From: Chamaecrista fasciculata
Lineage: Eukaryota > Streptophyta > Magnoliopsida > Fabales > Fabaceae
NCBI GenBank assembly: GCA_003254925.1
Contig: QANZ01044843.1
Coordinates: 169,690 to 233,689, forward strand
Length of the DNA: 64,000 nt
Direction: 5' to 3'
Of the stretch, positions 49,000-64,000 are shown one piece after another. Positions within the stretch are counted from its first letter, which is position 1; each line of letters starts with the position of its first letter. Both the position numbers and the translations under genes were made by a program. Under the pieces are notes generated by a model. It saw only the letters and a program-made list of their open reading frames with translations, did no database searches and was not told the DNA's origin.

Positions 49000-49247
49000 T
49001 GTTGCTTATTGTTCTTTGGTTCCAAAACGAAAAGAACATCTCCAAAAAATCCAAGAAGCGAAAAAGAATTGAAGAGAAATGGAAATTGAAAGACTGGTCT
49101 CTGTGGAATTGAATTCACTCAGTCACCAGAGAGCGCACACACCTTGCTGCCAGCTCAACGAAAAACCACGCCACTTCAACCAATCCCTAATTTCCACGTG
49201 TGAGACTTGGTCAAATACGGATCCGGCAGGCCCATTCGGATAATTAA
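49000..49247. other. Upstream flank of the zinc-finger gene
   Basis: 5' UTR and promoter side of the minus-strand zinc-finger gene up to the Harbinger-like MITE. Contains CCACGTGT (49194-49201), a G-box-like core. No further signal. Confidence 0.4.
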
Positions 49248-50412
49248 GGGCCTGTTTGGGAGCAAGACATCTCAATCTCATCCCATTTCAATTCTAATCT
49301 CAACCTAAAATTAGATGAACAGTCCAGTTTGGGTGTTTGTGTGGCACATAATCTCATCTCAATCTCATCCTAATCCTCATCTCATCCAAATCATCATCCC
49401 ATTTATCATACATTTACTAATCTACCCCTATTTATATACCTATATTTACCTACACTCTAATACAAATATAAAAAAGATAATTAGACAAAATAGTAATTTT
49501 ACATACCCTCATTTATTACACTTATAATTTTCTCTCTCTCCATCATTTCTTATTAATTTTTTTTNNNNNNNNNNNNNNNNNNNNNNNNNNNNNNNNNNNN
49601 NNNNNNNNNNNNNNNNNNNNNNNNNNNNNNNNNNNNNNNNNNNNNNNNNNNNNNNNNNNNNNNNNNNNNNNNNNNNNNNNNNNNNNNNNNNGTAATTCAT
49701 TGGGTGGTTGGAATTTTTTTTTAGTCCTGTTGGTTTGTAATGAAGAAGTTTCCATGTGTTTGTTATTTTTCTGGTTCGAATCATGGGTAGAAAAAAAATT
49801 GCAATGTTGATTTGTTGGGAAAATACAAAGTTATGGACCAAATTGTATATTTAAAATAATTTCCATATTACTTGCATTCTAGTCCCCAAGTTATCATATA
49901 CACATATCAGGGATCGTTTCATTGGACCTATACAAATTTATAGACCAAATTGTATTCATTGAATCAATACAAAGTTATGGACCAAATTGTACGTTTACAA
50001 TAATTTTCCTGTTATTTGCATTCTGGTCCCCAAAATATTATTTGTTTATTTTTTTGTTGTTAAATTTCATAAATAGACCCCATTATTCATGGCTGGGATT
50101 TTCTACGAACCTTGAGTTATCATTTACCCAAACACCTATATATCATCTCAATCTCAATCTCAACATCATTATTTCATATACCATTTCTACCCCTATACAA
50201 AATAAATAAATCCAACAACCTATTTCACCTAACCACAATCATTACATACCCTTTTATATAATTTCACACCCTATTATACATTATTTTCTCTCAAACCATC
50301 CAAACACCAATACATAATCTCATCTCATCCTAATTTCAACATCATCTCATCTCATCTCATAAGTTGAGATTGAGATTGAGATTGGATTGCACTTTTGCTC
50401 CCAAACAGCCCC
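49248..50412. mobile_element. PIF/Harbinger-like element with GGGCCTGTTTGG ends and an N gap
   Basis: Terminal inverted repeat GGGCCTGTTTGGGAGCAA on the left, GGGGCTGTTTGGGAGCAA read inward on the right, flanked by TAA (49245-49247 and 50413-50415), the 3-bp duplication of the Harbinger superfamily. Subterminal regions are full of CTCATCTCAATCTC repeats and their complement. An N run at 49565-49691 hides part of the interior, and 49735-50095 carries repeated 'aagttatggaccaaattgta' units. No transposase. Confidence 0.72.
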
Positions 50413-50423
50413 TAATTTTTTTG

Positions 50424-50835
50424 TGAAAGTACAAATTTGGTCCCATATCTTTTGTTGTGTTCCCAATTTGGTCCTATATCTTTTTTTTGTTGCACTTTTG
50501 GTCCCATATCTTTGGATCAGTTTCCAATTTAGTCCCATATTTTTTTTGTTGCAGATTTGGTCTCATATTTCTGGGTCAATTGCAAAATTGGTCTTATATC
50601 TTTGGGTCAGGTGCAGAAGTGTTTTCATATCTTTACAAAAGGATCAACTTAGTTGCTCCTTTTACAAAGATATAGGATTAATTTTGCAATTTGATCAAAA
50701 TATATGAGATAAAAAATGATATGAGATCAAATTAGAACATTTTACAAAGATATATGAAACCAAAAGTGCAACAAAAAAAATACATGACCAAATTGGGAAC
50801 TCAGTAAAAGATATATGACCAAATTTTTACTTTAA
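50424..50835. mobile_element. Foldback MITE of the GGTCCCATAT type
   Basis: Left arm units 'tttggtcccatatctttt' and 'gttcccaatttggtcctatatc' are matched inverted in the right arm up to 50835. Directly abuts the Harbinger-like element, so one may have inserted beside the other. Bounds approximate. Confidence 0.55.
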
Positions 50836-51293
50836 CGATATTTTATGGACATTTGGATAATTAATTAATATGATGAAGGACACTTATTTTAAGAGTGTAT
50901 GACTATGTTAAATATGTGTCCATATCCGTATGTTACTCATAAATATATATACACTAGTATGAGACCCGTGCGTTCGCACGGGTTTTCTTATTTTAGTACA
51001 TATCATCACATAGATATAAGTATTAAAATACTTTTCACATATAATATTAGTAGCATTACATAGGAAAATAAAGATTGTTAGACAATATTCTGAATTCAAA
51101 CATAACATTAGTATAGCAGTTTTAAATATATTACAGATCCAAAAAGATACCTATGATTAGAAAGTAAAGATGATAACTGTAGCAGATTTGCATATGTTAC
51201 AAATCCAAAAAGACTGTATTTGCTTCTACCAAAAGATTATACTTAGGCAAGTCTTTTGAAATGGCAATAAGGAAATGGAGTTGTGATTCTTAG

Positions 51294-51473
51294 TCAGTTT
51301 TTCTCAATTTTAATGTTCTTCTTTGGCTTGCAAATTGAGAGTTGTGGAGTCATCATTTCCTCCAAGGATGCATCATCTAGGTCTTCCATAACACCTTTAA
51401 GTTTTGAGGGTGTTGACTCAACTGCAGTTGAAGAGATTTCTGATTTGCTTTCAATACAAAATGATCCAGCATC
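51294..51473 (-). pseudogene. Last exon of an RPA70-like protein (Helitron-borne)
   Basis: A splice acceptor (CTTATAG at 51474-51480) opens a 59-codon frame to a TGA: DAGSFCIESKSEISSTAVES..., ...KGVMEDLDDASLEE... and the tail KPKKNIKIEKN. The pattern 'STPSK, acidic DLD, basic K-rich, IKIEKN end' is how the C-terminus of RPA1-like proteins carried by plant Helitrons looks to me. No OB-fold exons were recognised upstream, so this is a remnant. Confidence 0.45.
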
Positions 51474-51577
51474 CTATAAGTGAAATGTTTCAATGAGTAA
51501 TATATGAGACTTTGTTGACTTGAAAAGAATTAGTGGCAGATGAATGATTCAACTGCAGAGTTCTTTATGTGTAAATT

Positions 51578-55361
<3,784 letters not shown>

Positions 55362-55439
55362 TTTGGATGCATAGTCGACAGTTTACAAACAAATGCTTCC
55401 AAATCTAGAGCTTCATCATAATTCCCATTCCGTACACAT
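55362..55439 (-). pseudogene. Captured exon of COG8 (conserved oligomeric Golgi subunit 8)
   Basis: 78 bp between TTTTTGCAG and GTAAGT encode [20 protein letters not shown] followed by STMHPK, a recognisable internal block of plant COG8, the Golgi tethering-complex subunit. Neither the preceding nor the following part of COG8 was found nearby, so it is an isolated exon copy with its splice sites intact, not a gene. Confidence 0.72.
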
Positions 55440-55702
55440 CTGCAAAAACATAAGAATTTATAAGACTTTCCCTAAAAGGATTAATGTGCTTGGCATACAG
55501 CGATTGAAAGTCAGACCATTGTTCAAAATATGACAGTTAAAAACAAAAGCAGCGAAGATTATTAAAAACAAAGGAGAAGCAAGAAATTAGTTTATTTTCT
55601 CATATAAAGTTTACAACCCAATCCCCAAAAATAGTGAAAGAACATAAGGGAAACATAAGATACCATGATAGATGTTTACAACCCAATCTTGCAGGAATTT
55701 TC

Positions 55703-55814
55703 TCATATAAAGTTTACAACCCAATCTTGTAGGAACTTCTCCAATGCATCAAGTCGAACCCTTCCCTTGATCTCAAGAAGCTCTGGCCAGTCTTTGACAA
55801 ATGTTTTCTCACAA
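55703..55814 (-). pseudogene. Captured exon-like fragment, origin not recognised
   Basis: After an acceptor (ATGCAG) the frame reads CEKTFVKDWPELLEIKGRVR, then LDALEKFLQDWVVNFI and a stop. It is well-formed helical protein sequence, unlike its surroundings, so it is probably a host exon that runs into element sequence at its end. A 37-bp piece of the tail is duplicated just to the left (55672-55695 region). Confidence 0.4.
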
Positions 55815-56176
55815 CTGCATAAGAATATCATATTTTCAAGTTCTTCAAATGTATTACAATTAAAAAAAACATTTGGAAGAGCCTATATATCAAAATTACA
55901 GCTATTTCATCAAAGAGCCAATTTTATCAAAATTCAGTCCATATGGTTAAATTTTGTAGCAAGTTGGTACACTATACCAAGATTCATAGGCTAACAGAAC
56001 ATAAACAATTCTTGAGGAATCGAATTTGGGGGAATTCTATCTCTGCTACCATTGAAGCAAGTTGTGGACTCCAGCTTGAACTGCTCAATAAATAAGACAA
56101 CATGCAATACAGGAAATGTGATAATTTGACAACATGCAATACACGAAATGTGATAATTTATATAAAGTATTCCTAC

Positions 56177-56242
56177 CTGTAAAGCTTTTCATAGAAAGTT
56201 GTATTCCCTTGTATCCAAACTTTGAGCAAATATTCATAAAAT
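56177..56242 (-). pseudogene. Captured exon-like fragment, GH47 alpha-mannosidase-like
   Basis: 66 bp between TTGCAG and GTAGG encode FYEYLLKVWIQGNTTFYEKL plus YR. The YEYLLKxWIQGN core resembles class I alpha-1,2-mannosidases (GH47). Too short for certainty. Flanked by intact splice sites. Confidence 0.42.
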
Positions 56243-56541
56243 CTGCAAGCTTTTGCAAATCTCAATTAAGACTAAATTAACAAATGCATAGTTACATATA
56301 TATATATAACTATAAAGATATATATATATATATATATTCAATTTATGCAGCTAGAATAATTAACCATTTTTAGAATAATTAACCATTTTCTAGATTTAGA
56401 GATACAAACTTCTATTGAGATATACAAACTACTGATTTATACCACCTTCAAACTTGACAAATTTAACTATAAAGTTAAAAGTATGTCAAATGGATGCCAA
56501 ATATGATTCAAAATGCCCATTACAGGTGAAATTCAGCTTAC

Positions 56542-56582
56542 CTTCCTCTCAGCTACTGACTTTAGCTTACTCCAAAAAGCAT
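56542..56582 (-). pseudogene. Captured exon-like fragment, origin not recognised
   Basis: 41 bp between CAACAG and GTAAGC encode AFWSKLKSVAERK. Splice-site bounded and protein-like, but too short to identify. Confidence 0.3.
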
Positions 56583-57475
56583 CTGTTGATATGAATTCAC
56601 AAAAGCATTAAGTTCTAAAGTTCAATGAACTTTATGACAGCAAAAATTGGTCAAAACAAATTTGCTTTTCAAATCCTGACGTACTCAATTCATTGAAACT
56701 GATATGGGCATGCATATAGTTGAAATCAAAATAAATAGTCTTCTTACCTTTAATGTAAAGGACCAAAACGCGAAGTGCACAAAATAATATGGATCAAAAA
56801 CACAATATTGACGAAATAGTCATCTTCATCCTCAACGCTCATCTCCCGCACTATTCAGCAAAAAGCACCATTCACAAATTCAGCAACATCACCATTCACA
56901 AATTCAAACAGCAAAAATCACAACAACCAAATGGGAATTAACAAAACCCAGCAAAAAGACGAACCAAAACCAAATTTTTCGGAACAACAAACCCAAATCG
57001 CAGACCCAAAACCCACACCCAAATGCAAATGAAATGGGAAGAACAAAATTAAAAAATGGACGAAATATGAAACATGTACATGTAAGATGTAAGCTGGCGA
57101 CGGAGAAGAAGAGAGAGAAGAGGAAGGTCGTGGCTGATGGCGGCGGCGCTCGTGGCTGACAATGAACGACGACGGAGAATGGTCAGACTCAAGGGAGAGA
57201 GAGTTGAGAAGAGGAAGGATGATGAAGAAATGAGAGAGATGAGCAGAGGAATTGATGAAGAAATGAGAGAGATATGAGAGTTTGATGATGGCTTTTGGAG
57301 AAAATTTTAGGAAGAGAGAAGGAAGGAAAGAGGGAGAGGAATCTGAGATTGAAATTTGAAAATCAAATTTCAAATTTGAGATGGGGATGAGATGGCTTCT
57401 TCCAAATTCAAAACAATTAATTTTCAATTTGGTGCCGGATTTGAATTGAATATTGATTATATAGAAGATAGAAGA

Positions 57476-57849
57476 TTTTATTTTAAAATAAAAAATTATT
57501 GGACAGGTGTCGGCCTAATACTGATTGTGTGAATTGAACAGTAATAAAACAATGAATGAGGCGCTGACACGTGTCCAGGAACAACATTTATTTGATGGAT
57601 ATTATTGATTGTTTTTTGGGTTCGATCTTGCGGCAAAACATCTCAATCAAGATAAAATAATAATTTCAGGCCAAAAAAAAAAAGGATAAAATAATAATAA
57701 AATAAATAGTAATAAGGTTAATGGGAAGTTATTAATTACTCCATGGCGACCTCTTGCCTTCTTTCAATGTGTGTTGTCTTAAGTCCTAATCTTTAAATAG
57801 TCTCTTGATCTAGTCTTAAATACCTGAAATACTTTATATGATTCAGGGG
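57476..57849. other. Intergenic stretch, no gene seen
   Basis: Between the Helitron 5' end and the hairpin element. Contains CTGACACGTGTCC (57564-57576) with an embedded ACGTG core. No coding signal. Confidence 0.4.
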
Positions 57850-57998
57850 GAGCGCTGGATTCTCTGCTGTTCAACACATGGTGCTGTGCGGCGAGGACCA
57901 GTCGCCAAGCGCCACATGCACATTGGCGCGCATGTGGCGCTCGGCGACTGGTCCTCGCCGCACAGCACCATGTGCTGGACAGCAGAGGATCCGGTCCC
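57850..57998. mobile_element. 149-bp hairpin MITE with perfect 8-bp duplication
   Basis: Two arms of about 70 bp (57850-57919 and 57930-57998) are inverted copies around a 10-base loop (ACATTGGCGC). The core GTGCTGTGCGGCGAGGACCA plus GTCGCC is identical in both; mismatches are few and mostly terminal. Flanked by a perfect TTCAGGGG (57842-57849 and 57999-58006), pointing to a hAT-type insertion. It is the most GC-rich block in its neighbourhood. Confidence 0.85.
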
Positions 57999-58006
57999 TT
58001 CAGGGG

Positions 58007-59866
58007 AAAGACATGGTCAGATATGACAAAGAAAATTAAGTTTTATGGGGTTGAGAACTTTTTCATATACATGTGGATGGGCCTACTGTTTCTATTTTTA
58101 TAATTAATTAAAAAGAGTACCGGAGGATATCGGCAAAGAGATTCAAAGTATCCTGTAAATTCATTTTTTAGACAGTGAACTATGTTCCTCTTGCAACATT
58201 TTTATTTAGATAGTTTGAAATGTTGTAAAGAAAGGGAGACTCCTTCTCCCTCCTTCCCTCGAAACCGTCATAGAAAGTAGTTTGGTAAGATTGAAGGAAA
58301 AATCTCCTAATGCTTAGTCACGATCACTTAAGTAAATAATGTATAAATTTAATTTTTAATAAATAAAATAATATTCTATTGAGCTTTAGGATTTTGGGCT
58401 TTAGGACAATTTTTTTTTAGCCTTTTATCTTTTGTTATCTCTGTATTTTCAAAGCTCAAAAGAAAGGATTTTGGGCCAAAACTCACGCCCAGACACATAA
58501 ATCTAGACTCAAAAGACACCTCCTTAACCATGACCAAACTTCAGAAAGTAAAAAATATGTAAGCAAGGTGAGTCGATTGAGAATAAAATACTTGAAGACA
58601 ATTTGTAGAAAATAAGTGGTTAACTTGTTAATCCAAGTTCACACAAATACTAATCTCATTCTTAAAATTGAAAAAGGAAAGCAAAAAGGCAGTTACTCAT
58701 AGAACAATCGAGCAACAATGATGAGAAGAAATTGTAGAAAGATATTGTTCTATCAACAACTCTAAGAAAGTTCTCAATTTTTACAAGAGAAAACCAGCAA
58801 TTTCGCACTTTTGTGAAGAGAAGAAGATGAAAGCAAGGTTTTCATAAGAGTTGAGAATGTAAAAAATTTCTCCAAATTGATACAATAAAAGGAAAAAAGA
58901 AAAAGCAAAATAAAAAAGACTAATAATAATAGGGCTATCACGAGATCTTCTCTTATTACTTCTCTTATTACCTGGATTACTAGATATCTTACATTCCAAG
59001 TAATTACTTCTCTTATGGCTCTCTTAATATAATTGTCATTCCAAGTAATTATAATCAACTCCATCACATCGCTTGCCAATATAAACAACATTCTTTCCGC
59101 CAAACAAAACAATTTTACTCAATCTTAAACACTTACATACTTTATCGTCTAAAATTCTTACTCACTTGATTTTCCGATCATAAAATCTCAATTTTACCCC
59201 ACTTTCTTATAATAACCTTATAAAATCGTTATTCATCGAGAAATCTTTCTCAAGTTCATCAAATATTATCATTTTAATAATGTCATATCACAACTCTTTT
59301 TTGGGTAGACACTTCTTCTTTTTTTTTCTCGTTTTATTTTCTACAATGAATAAATGCTATAAAATTTATAGGGACAATGCTTATAATTCATAAGTAGCTA
59401 TGAGTCAACGCGTTTTGAGACAAAATCACAATATATTTAGTATCCGAATTAAATTTGAGTGTTTTTTTTTAAATATTTTAAAATTTAAAATAAAAAAATG
59501 TGAAAGTAAACGAACGAAGGATTACATTGATAGCACATGATTATTTGATTTCTAAGTTTGTTTGTTTTTAATTTTTATTAATTTTAGTTGTAAACTACCA
59601 ACTAGTGTAAGAAATAGAGAAGCTTCTGATGTCAACAACATTAATTAAATAAAAATATAAATATATATACAAGATAAGATAAACATGTAAAAATTATATT
59701 AGATTTTATACAACAGAATAATAAAAAAGGATAATGGTTCGTTACATTTAAAATAATAAGTGTTTATTTACTATTTTTCATATTTATAATTTATATCATA
59801 TTTTAGAGGTAAAGATAAACAATAATAACAATTATAATAATAATAAGAAAAAAGATAAATAATAAT
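58007..59866. other. Intergenic stretch, no gene seen
   Basis: AT-rich; a short direct repeat CATTCCAAGTAATTA occurs at 58991-59005 and 59038-59052. No coding signal. Confidence 0.45.
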
Positions 59867-60490
59867 TGAGTAAACTAACAATTTGGTCCTTGAATGATCA
59901 TAAAATTGACAACCTGATCTCTAAAATATTAGGATAAAGTACACTTTTGGTCCCATAACTTTGGCAAAGGTCTCAATTTGGTCCCATAACTTTTTTTGTT
60001 GCAATTTTGGTCCCATAACTTCTGAATACGTCCTATTGTTGGTCCCAAGCAGATTTCCATCCATTTTTTGCCGTTAAAGATGATATGACATATTGAGTTG
60101 AATGATGATGTGACAAATATGGGTGAAGTGGATTAACGACAGATAATAAATGAAAATCAACTTGGAACCAACAGTGAAACGTTTTCAAAAGTTATAGGAC
60201 CAAAATCGCAATAAAAAAAGTTATGGGACCAAATTGAGACCTTTGCCAAAGTTATGAGACCAAAAGTAAACTTTAGCCAAAATATTGAAATACATATTTA
60301 GTCTCTGGAAGGTTAAAACGATGTACTCTTTAGTCTTTGAGAGATTAAAATAGTACACTATTTAGTTCATAGAAAGGACTAATTAGTATATTATTTTGAT
60401 CTTGCAGGGACTAAACTGTACATTTTAATCTTTCAGGGACTGAGTTGTCAGCTAGAGAATTTTTAAAGGACCAAATTGTTAGTTTATTCT
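59867..60490. mobile_element. Outer foldback MITE, interrupted by a second one
   Basis: Ends GAGTAAACTAACAATTTGG and, inward from the right, GAATAAACTAACAATTTGG. Flanks AATAATAAT on both sides (59858-59866 and 60491-60499) match at 9 of 9. The interior is split at 59932 by another element. Confidence 0.7.
59932..60278. mobile_element. Inner foldback MITE, same family as 29470-29829
   Basis: Ends GGATAAAGTACACTTTTGGT and its near complement (…CAAAAGTAAACTTTAGCC). Flanks AAAATATTA (59923-59931) and AAAATATTG (60279-60287) match at 8 of 9. Arms share 'ggtctcaatttggtccc' and 'gttgcaattttggtccc' blocks with 29470-29829. Confidence 0.75.
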
Positions 60491-60727
60491 AATAATAATC
60501 TTAGCGTTGAAATGTTGGAACTTAGAGGTGTTTTCAATTGTGGATTTATATCTCTCTCGTCAACTAACTATCTTCATCATCATCTGCTCTCCTTAGATTC
60601 TTTTCAGTGTACAACGCTTTCTACAACTATGGCGATTTTCCATTTCTAGTGTTTGAAATGGAATGTTGATCGATATAGAGAGAGAATAACTTAGTAAGCC
60701 TTGATTTGCGCTCCACTCGCGTAGGAA

Positions 60728-63700
60728 ATGGAGGCGCCCTCCTTTGTCTCGAAAGCGAGGACTGCCTTCAATTCTGCGGCTGCAAAAGCGGAGCGTGTTC
60801 TCTCTGACTTCAAATCTGATCCAGGTTCTCTCTCCTGACACATGCCCTCATTCCATTACCATTTCTTATATTTTGTTCCCACACTATTTCATTTTTTTCT
60901 TTCCGCCTCTTAAATTTTATCATATTCATTATTATTATTATTATTATTTTGGATAAGCTCTAACTCAAATTTTGATCCGTCAAGATCCTGATAAACAATC
61001 GCCCAATAGTTTGACAAGACAAGGAAAAGATGAATCTCGTCGGAACCAGGGCGAGTCAAAGGTAATGGCGATGAGAGAGAGTGATCTTTTTCTTCTTTTG
61101 CCTGTTTTGAATTTGAACAAAGAAGAAGAAATATCTCACTACTATGTATAAATCCGGGATGTATGTAATGAAGAAATTTTTGTTTCTTTGTTTTTTGAAT
61201 TTTGTATATGACTTCTTAAATTCCCAGGTTGATTATTTATATTTTCTTTTCTAGACTGTAGCGGTATGACATTGCATTTTGATCATCAGTAAAATGTATA
61301 ATTATTTGCACAATTTTGTTTAAATTGAAGATCACATAGAAATGACTGGAACAGTTTTCTATTTTTTATCTTTTATGTTTCTAAGTTCATTGTTTTCTGA
61401 ATCTAATAAGATTGGTTTTCTATTTCAATCTTTGGCTCGATATCTTCTGATTTTGAGGCCTTCCAAACTATTACATCCATGAATATTGTCCACTTTTGTC
61501 TAAAATGCTTATTGGAATATTTGCTAGTAGGCTTTGAAGTTCTAATTTTTATAATGATATTTTCTGATTAGGGATAATTTTGTGGTGAAATGTCCCTTCG
61601 CTTTATGATAGTAAAGACATGTTAATTTGTTTGTTTTATGTTATTTCTAGGTAGGCAATATCTATCATATACTAAGTACTAAGTTCTTACACAAGTTTTG
61701 AAATGCAATGGTGCAGCTTCACAGTGATTTCAGAAAGTGGAGACCTCCAAATATAGGTATAAAGCAGGATTGGCAAGATAAGATAAAGAATATTCGGATA
61801 GGGAGGAAAGAGGTTGAAGATTCTGATAAAGCTGGTGATGCAACCATGGCTTTTCCATATTATGATGAGAATTTGTACATACTGAATATGAAAAATGATC
61901 TTGAGGCCAAGGTAAGAGGATTTTGAACATTTTAATTCAAGCCTTTTATATTCTTGTTAGTGCAGAAGTGAGAGGACTGAAGTTTCTATACAAGGTAGTA
62001 ATGCAGTGTAACCTTCGATGACTAAATATTCTGTGCGTAACAATTTGTGGGACTCTGTTATCAACTTTGATTAATAAGTTGAAGTAACGAGTTAGATTTT
62101 CATTATATATATAATGCCTGATATACTTTCGAGGGTTTTTAATGTATAGCTTATTTGAAATAAAAGGACAATTCCTCATTCATTTTCTGATTTATTATAC
62201 AATTGGATTATTTTACTTATGGATGAGAAAAACAATTTCAGGTTTCTGAAGCAGTACCGTCAGTTGAAGGCTTAACTGCTGCAACTAAAGACCCCATTCC
62301 TCAATCTAATGTGCTGAGGCAGTTGGCAGTAGCAATAGAGTAAGTTACAATTGGTTGCCTTTTAACATTTGATACCCCATTATGCTACCACTTCTTAATT
62401 TGTTCAAAGATACTTCACTGTAGCAATTAATTTCAAAATAGTAAGAAGATCTGGTTTGCTGCTATCATACCCCTGGAATGACCTATTACTTTTCGTTTGC
62501 AGCTTTTTCCCCTGTAACAAATGCTGTCCTATTGCTAATAAATTTTGTTATAATGGCTAAATCAAGAGTAGCATAGATTTTTAAGATTCTTGTTTCCAAT
62601 ATTCAGAAAGATTTTCATCTTATGAGGAAAACTAGACTATTCCCTCAAAGTTGTGGACCTTTTTTCCCAGGGCTGGAAGGAAAGCAAGGTCAATGAAAGA
62701 TTTTATAGCTTCATCCGCTAGTTCTTCCCCTGCTAAAGACAGGGCTGGCTTAAGTCTATTGGCAGTGAAGGCTTTAGTGTTGGGTGAGAAGGGGGACAAA
62801 CTTGCAATTGAGTTTAGTAAAGATGAGAAAGTTGGTTTATTGATTAATTCTCTGTTTGATCCAGGTAAATGGATGTTGGTTGGCTTGCTGATAACATAAT
62901 TGTTTTAATGAGCTTTTTTCTTTTTTTATCTCTATATAAAAAATTTCTCAATGCTTTACGTGGTGATCTTTCACTTCCGTGGTAATATTTGCAAGATATT
63001 CGCAGAGGGAGCATTCCTCAGAAGGAAGATCAACTCTAATTCAGATGAAACTTCCATAACATCTTTGCCCAGAGAAATTCATGGTGCTCCTATTGAAAGC
63101 ATTGTTGTTAAGATAGCTGAAATCATAGGAAATTTCAGAAGCCTTCGGAAAATGGCATTGTTTTGGTGCAGGGTTGTCGCTGAGGTATGTTTAATATACT
63201 AAAAGTTTATTGTTTCCAATATAGTACCTACAAACTATTACAAATCCAAAATTCAATATTTAATTATTTTCCTTGATCTTTATCATTTTTTAAATTATAG
63301 TTTACCATATCCTTTTTAAGTAACTATTTCTTTGTGGTTTATGAACATTACATGTTGGATTTTTCTTTTCTTGTTTTAATTATTTTTTATTTTTTTTATT
63401 TATGGATAGGATGCATACTTTTGTTGAGGTATGTTGAGTAGTATAAGCTTGTTTCCTCTTGTCATTAAATGTTGTTGACTTGATCAAATAAATTTTGGTT
63501 GACTTTTTCCTTGGTTCCTTGATGGAAAATAAATAAGGAGTATAACGGAACTACCATGTACATTTATGCTGTATTATTAGATTCATTGAAAATTTAAATT
63601 CCTTTTATCCTTTTTAAGGTTTGCCTGCTGTTTTCATATTGACAAGTTGTAGTTAATGGTGTTTTATTTGACATCTACTTGTCCATGACTGGAAAAGGAA

Positions 63701-64000
63701 ATTTCCTATGTGAACTTCTTGTCAGAAATTGTAACTTGAACTGAGTAATGATGCAGTAATGCTACTCTTATCATCCTTCTTAATTTGATGCTATTTTTTA
63801 TTATTTATTTAATTTATTTTTAAATGCAGCTGAGAAAACTCTGGTTTGAGGAGCAACATATACCTGGAGTCCCCCTGGATGAGATTCCCGATCTCAAGTC
63901 ATGTCTTCTATATCAACAATTTCAAGTAATTAATTGTTGCATCTCCCGGAAGAGGCGCCGTCTTATTGCCACTGAATCCATGGATTCTTTGATGGAAGGC
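60728..64000 (+). CDS. Rab3GAP catalytic subunit-like protein, 5' part
   Basis: Seven exons in phase so far: 60728-60824, 60985-61061, 61717-61911, 62242-62339, 62671-62864, 63006-63184 and 63830 to the window end, together about 303 residues; the gene is cut by the window. The N-terminus MEAPSFVSKARTAFNSAAAK is followed by a charged region, then ARSMKDFIASSASSSPAKDR, HGAPIESIVVKIAEIIGNF and LRKLWFEEQHIPGVPLDEIP, where I recognise the plant homologue of Rab3 GTPase-activating protein catalytic subunit (Arabidopsis At5g55060 type). Animal Rab3GAP acts on Rab3/Rab18 in membrane trafficking; the plant role is little known. The catalytic domain itself lies at least partly beyond this window. The acceptor of exon 6 (GCAG at 63002-63005) was chosen for phase and for the DPEGAFLRRK reading; an AG 20 bases upstream is possible. 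Confidence 0.72.

Noticed and set aside
48885..49118. Alternative exon-1 frame (MNSIPQRP...) for the zinc-finger gene
   Set aside because: It does not reach a donor in phase with exon 2, whereas the frame starting at 48999 does and gives a signal peptide.
56918..57427. 169-codon minus-strand open frame
   Set aside because: Low-complexity Ser/Phe/Leu sequence without recognisable similarity, inside the proposed 5' part of the Helitron; likely chance.

Overview
This is a eudicot nuclear chromosome segment: AT-rich, with GT-AG introns in most genes, plant-specific gene families and a dense layer of small transposable elements (TEs). The species cannot be fixed from the sequence. Ten protein-coding loci are supported. 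In order they are: an NDUFAF2-type complex I assembly factor (minus, 2583-7141); an intronless chloroplast ATP synthase gamma subunit, ATPC2-like (plus, 8635-9768); a one-exon S40 senescence-regulator protein (plus, 17972-18535); a GGPP synthase small subunit of type II (minus, 25363-26277); an LRR/RNI-like protein (plus, 30180-35369); a possible 47-residue protein (plus, 36372-36515); a stand-alone DUF971 protein (plus, 38208-39806); a GDSL esterase/lipase (plus, 41691-44888); a C2H2 zinc-finger membrane protein (minus, 45568-48999); and the 5' part of a Rab3GAP catalytic-subunit-like gene (plus, 60728 to the window end). For every multi-exon gene I joined exons by hand at GT/AG sites and checked that phases match.

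Layout: 1-1.33 kb looks like the end of a CACTA transposon. 2.5-9.8 kb holds two organelle-energy genes. 9.8-18 kb is a TE-rich interval containing a composite element (14.38-16.80 kb) that carries a near-identical 617-bp copy of the 3' half of the S40 gene lying 2 kb away. 18.5-25.3 kb is mostly empty apart from one retroposed insertion. 26.3-30.1 kb is packed with nested TEs, including a tRNA-derived SINE and three elements inserted side by side in a single TAA microsatellite. 30-49 kb is the gene-rich part. 49.2-57.5 kb is a Harbinger-like MITE, a foldback element and a 6.5-kb Helitron candidate holding an RPA-like last exon and captured exon fragments (one clearly COG8). 57.8 kb has a near-perfect hairpin element. 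59.9-60.5 kb has one foldback element nested in another.

The genes do not form a pathway. Some share a compartment: ATPC2-like and GGPPS-SSU act in plastids, NDUFAF2 (and perhaps the DUF971 protein) in mitochondria, and the zinc-finger membrane protein and Rab3GAP in the endomembrane system. The most notable observations are a gamma subunit that has lost one of the two cysteines of the thioredoxin switch, two independent cases of gene-fragment capture (the S40 composite and the Helitron), and repeated insertion into one microsatellite just upstream of the LRR gene. Assembly caveats: N runs at 16183, 23807-23827 and 49565-49691, and an 884-base uninterrupted A run at 51580-52463.
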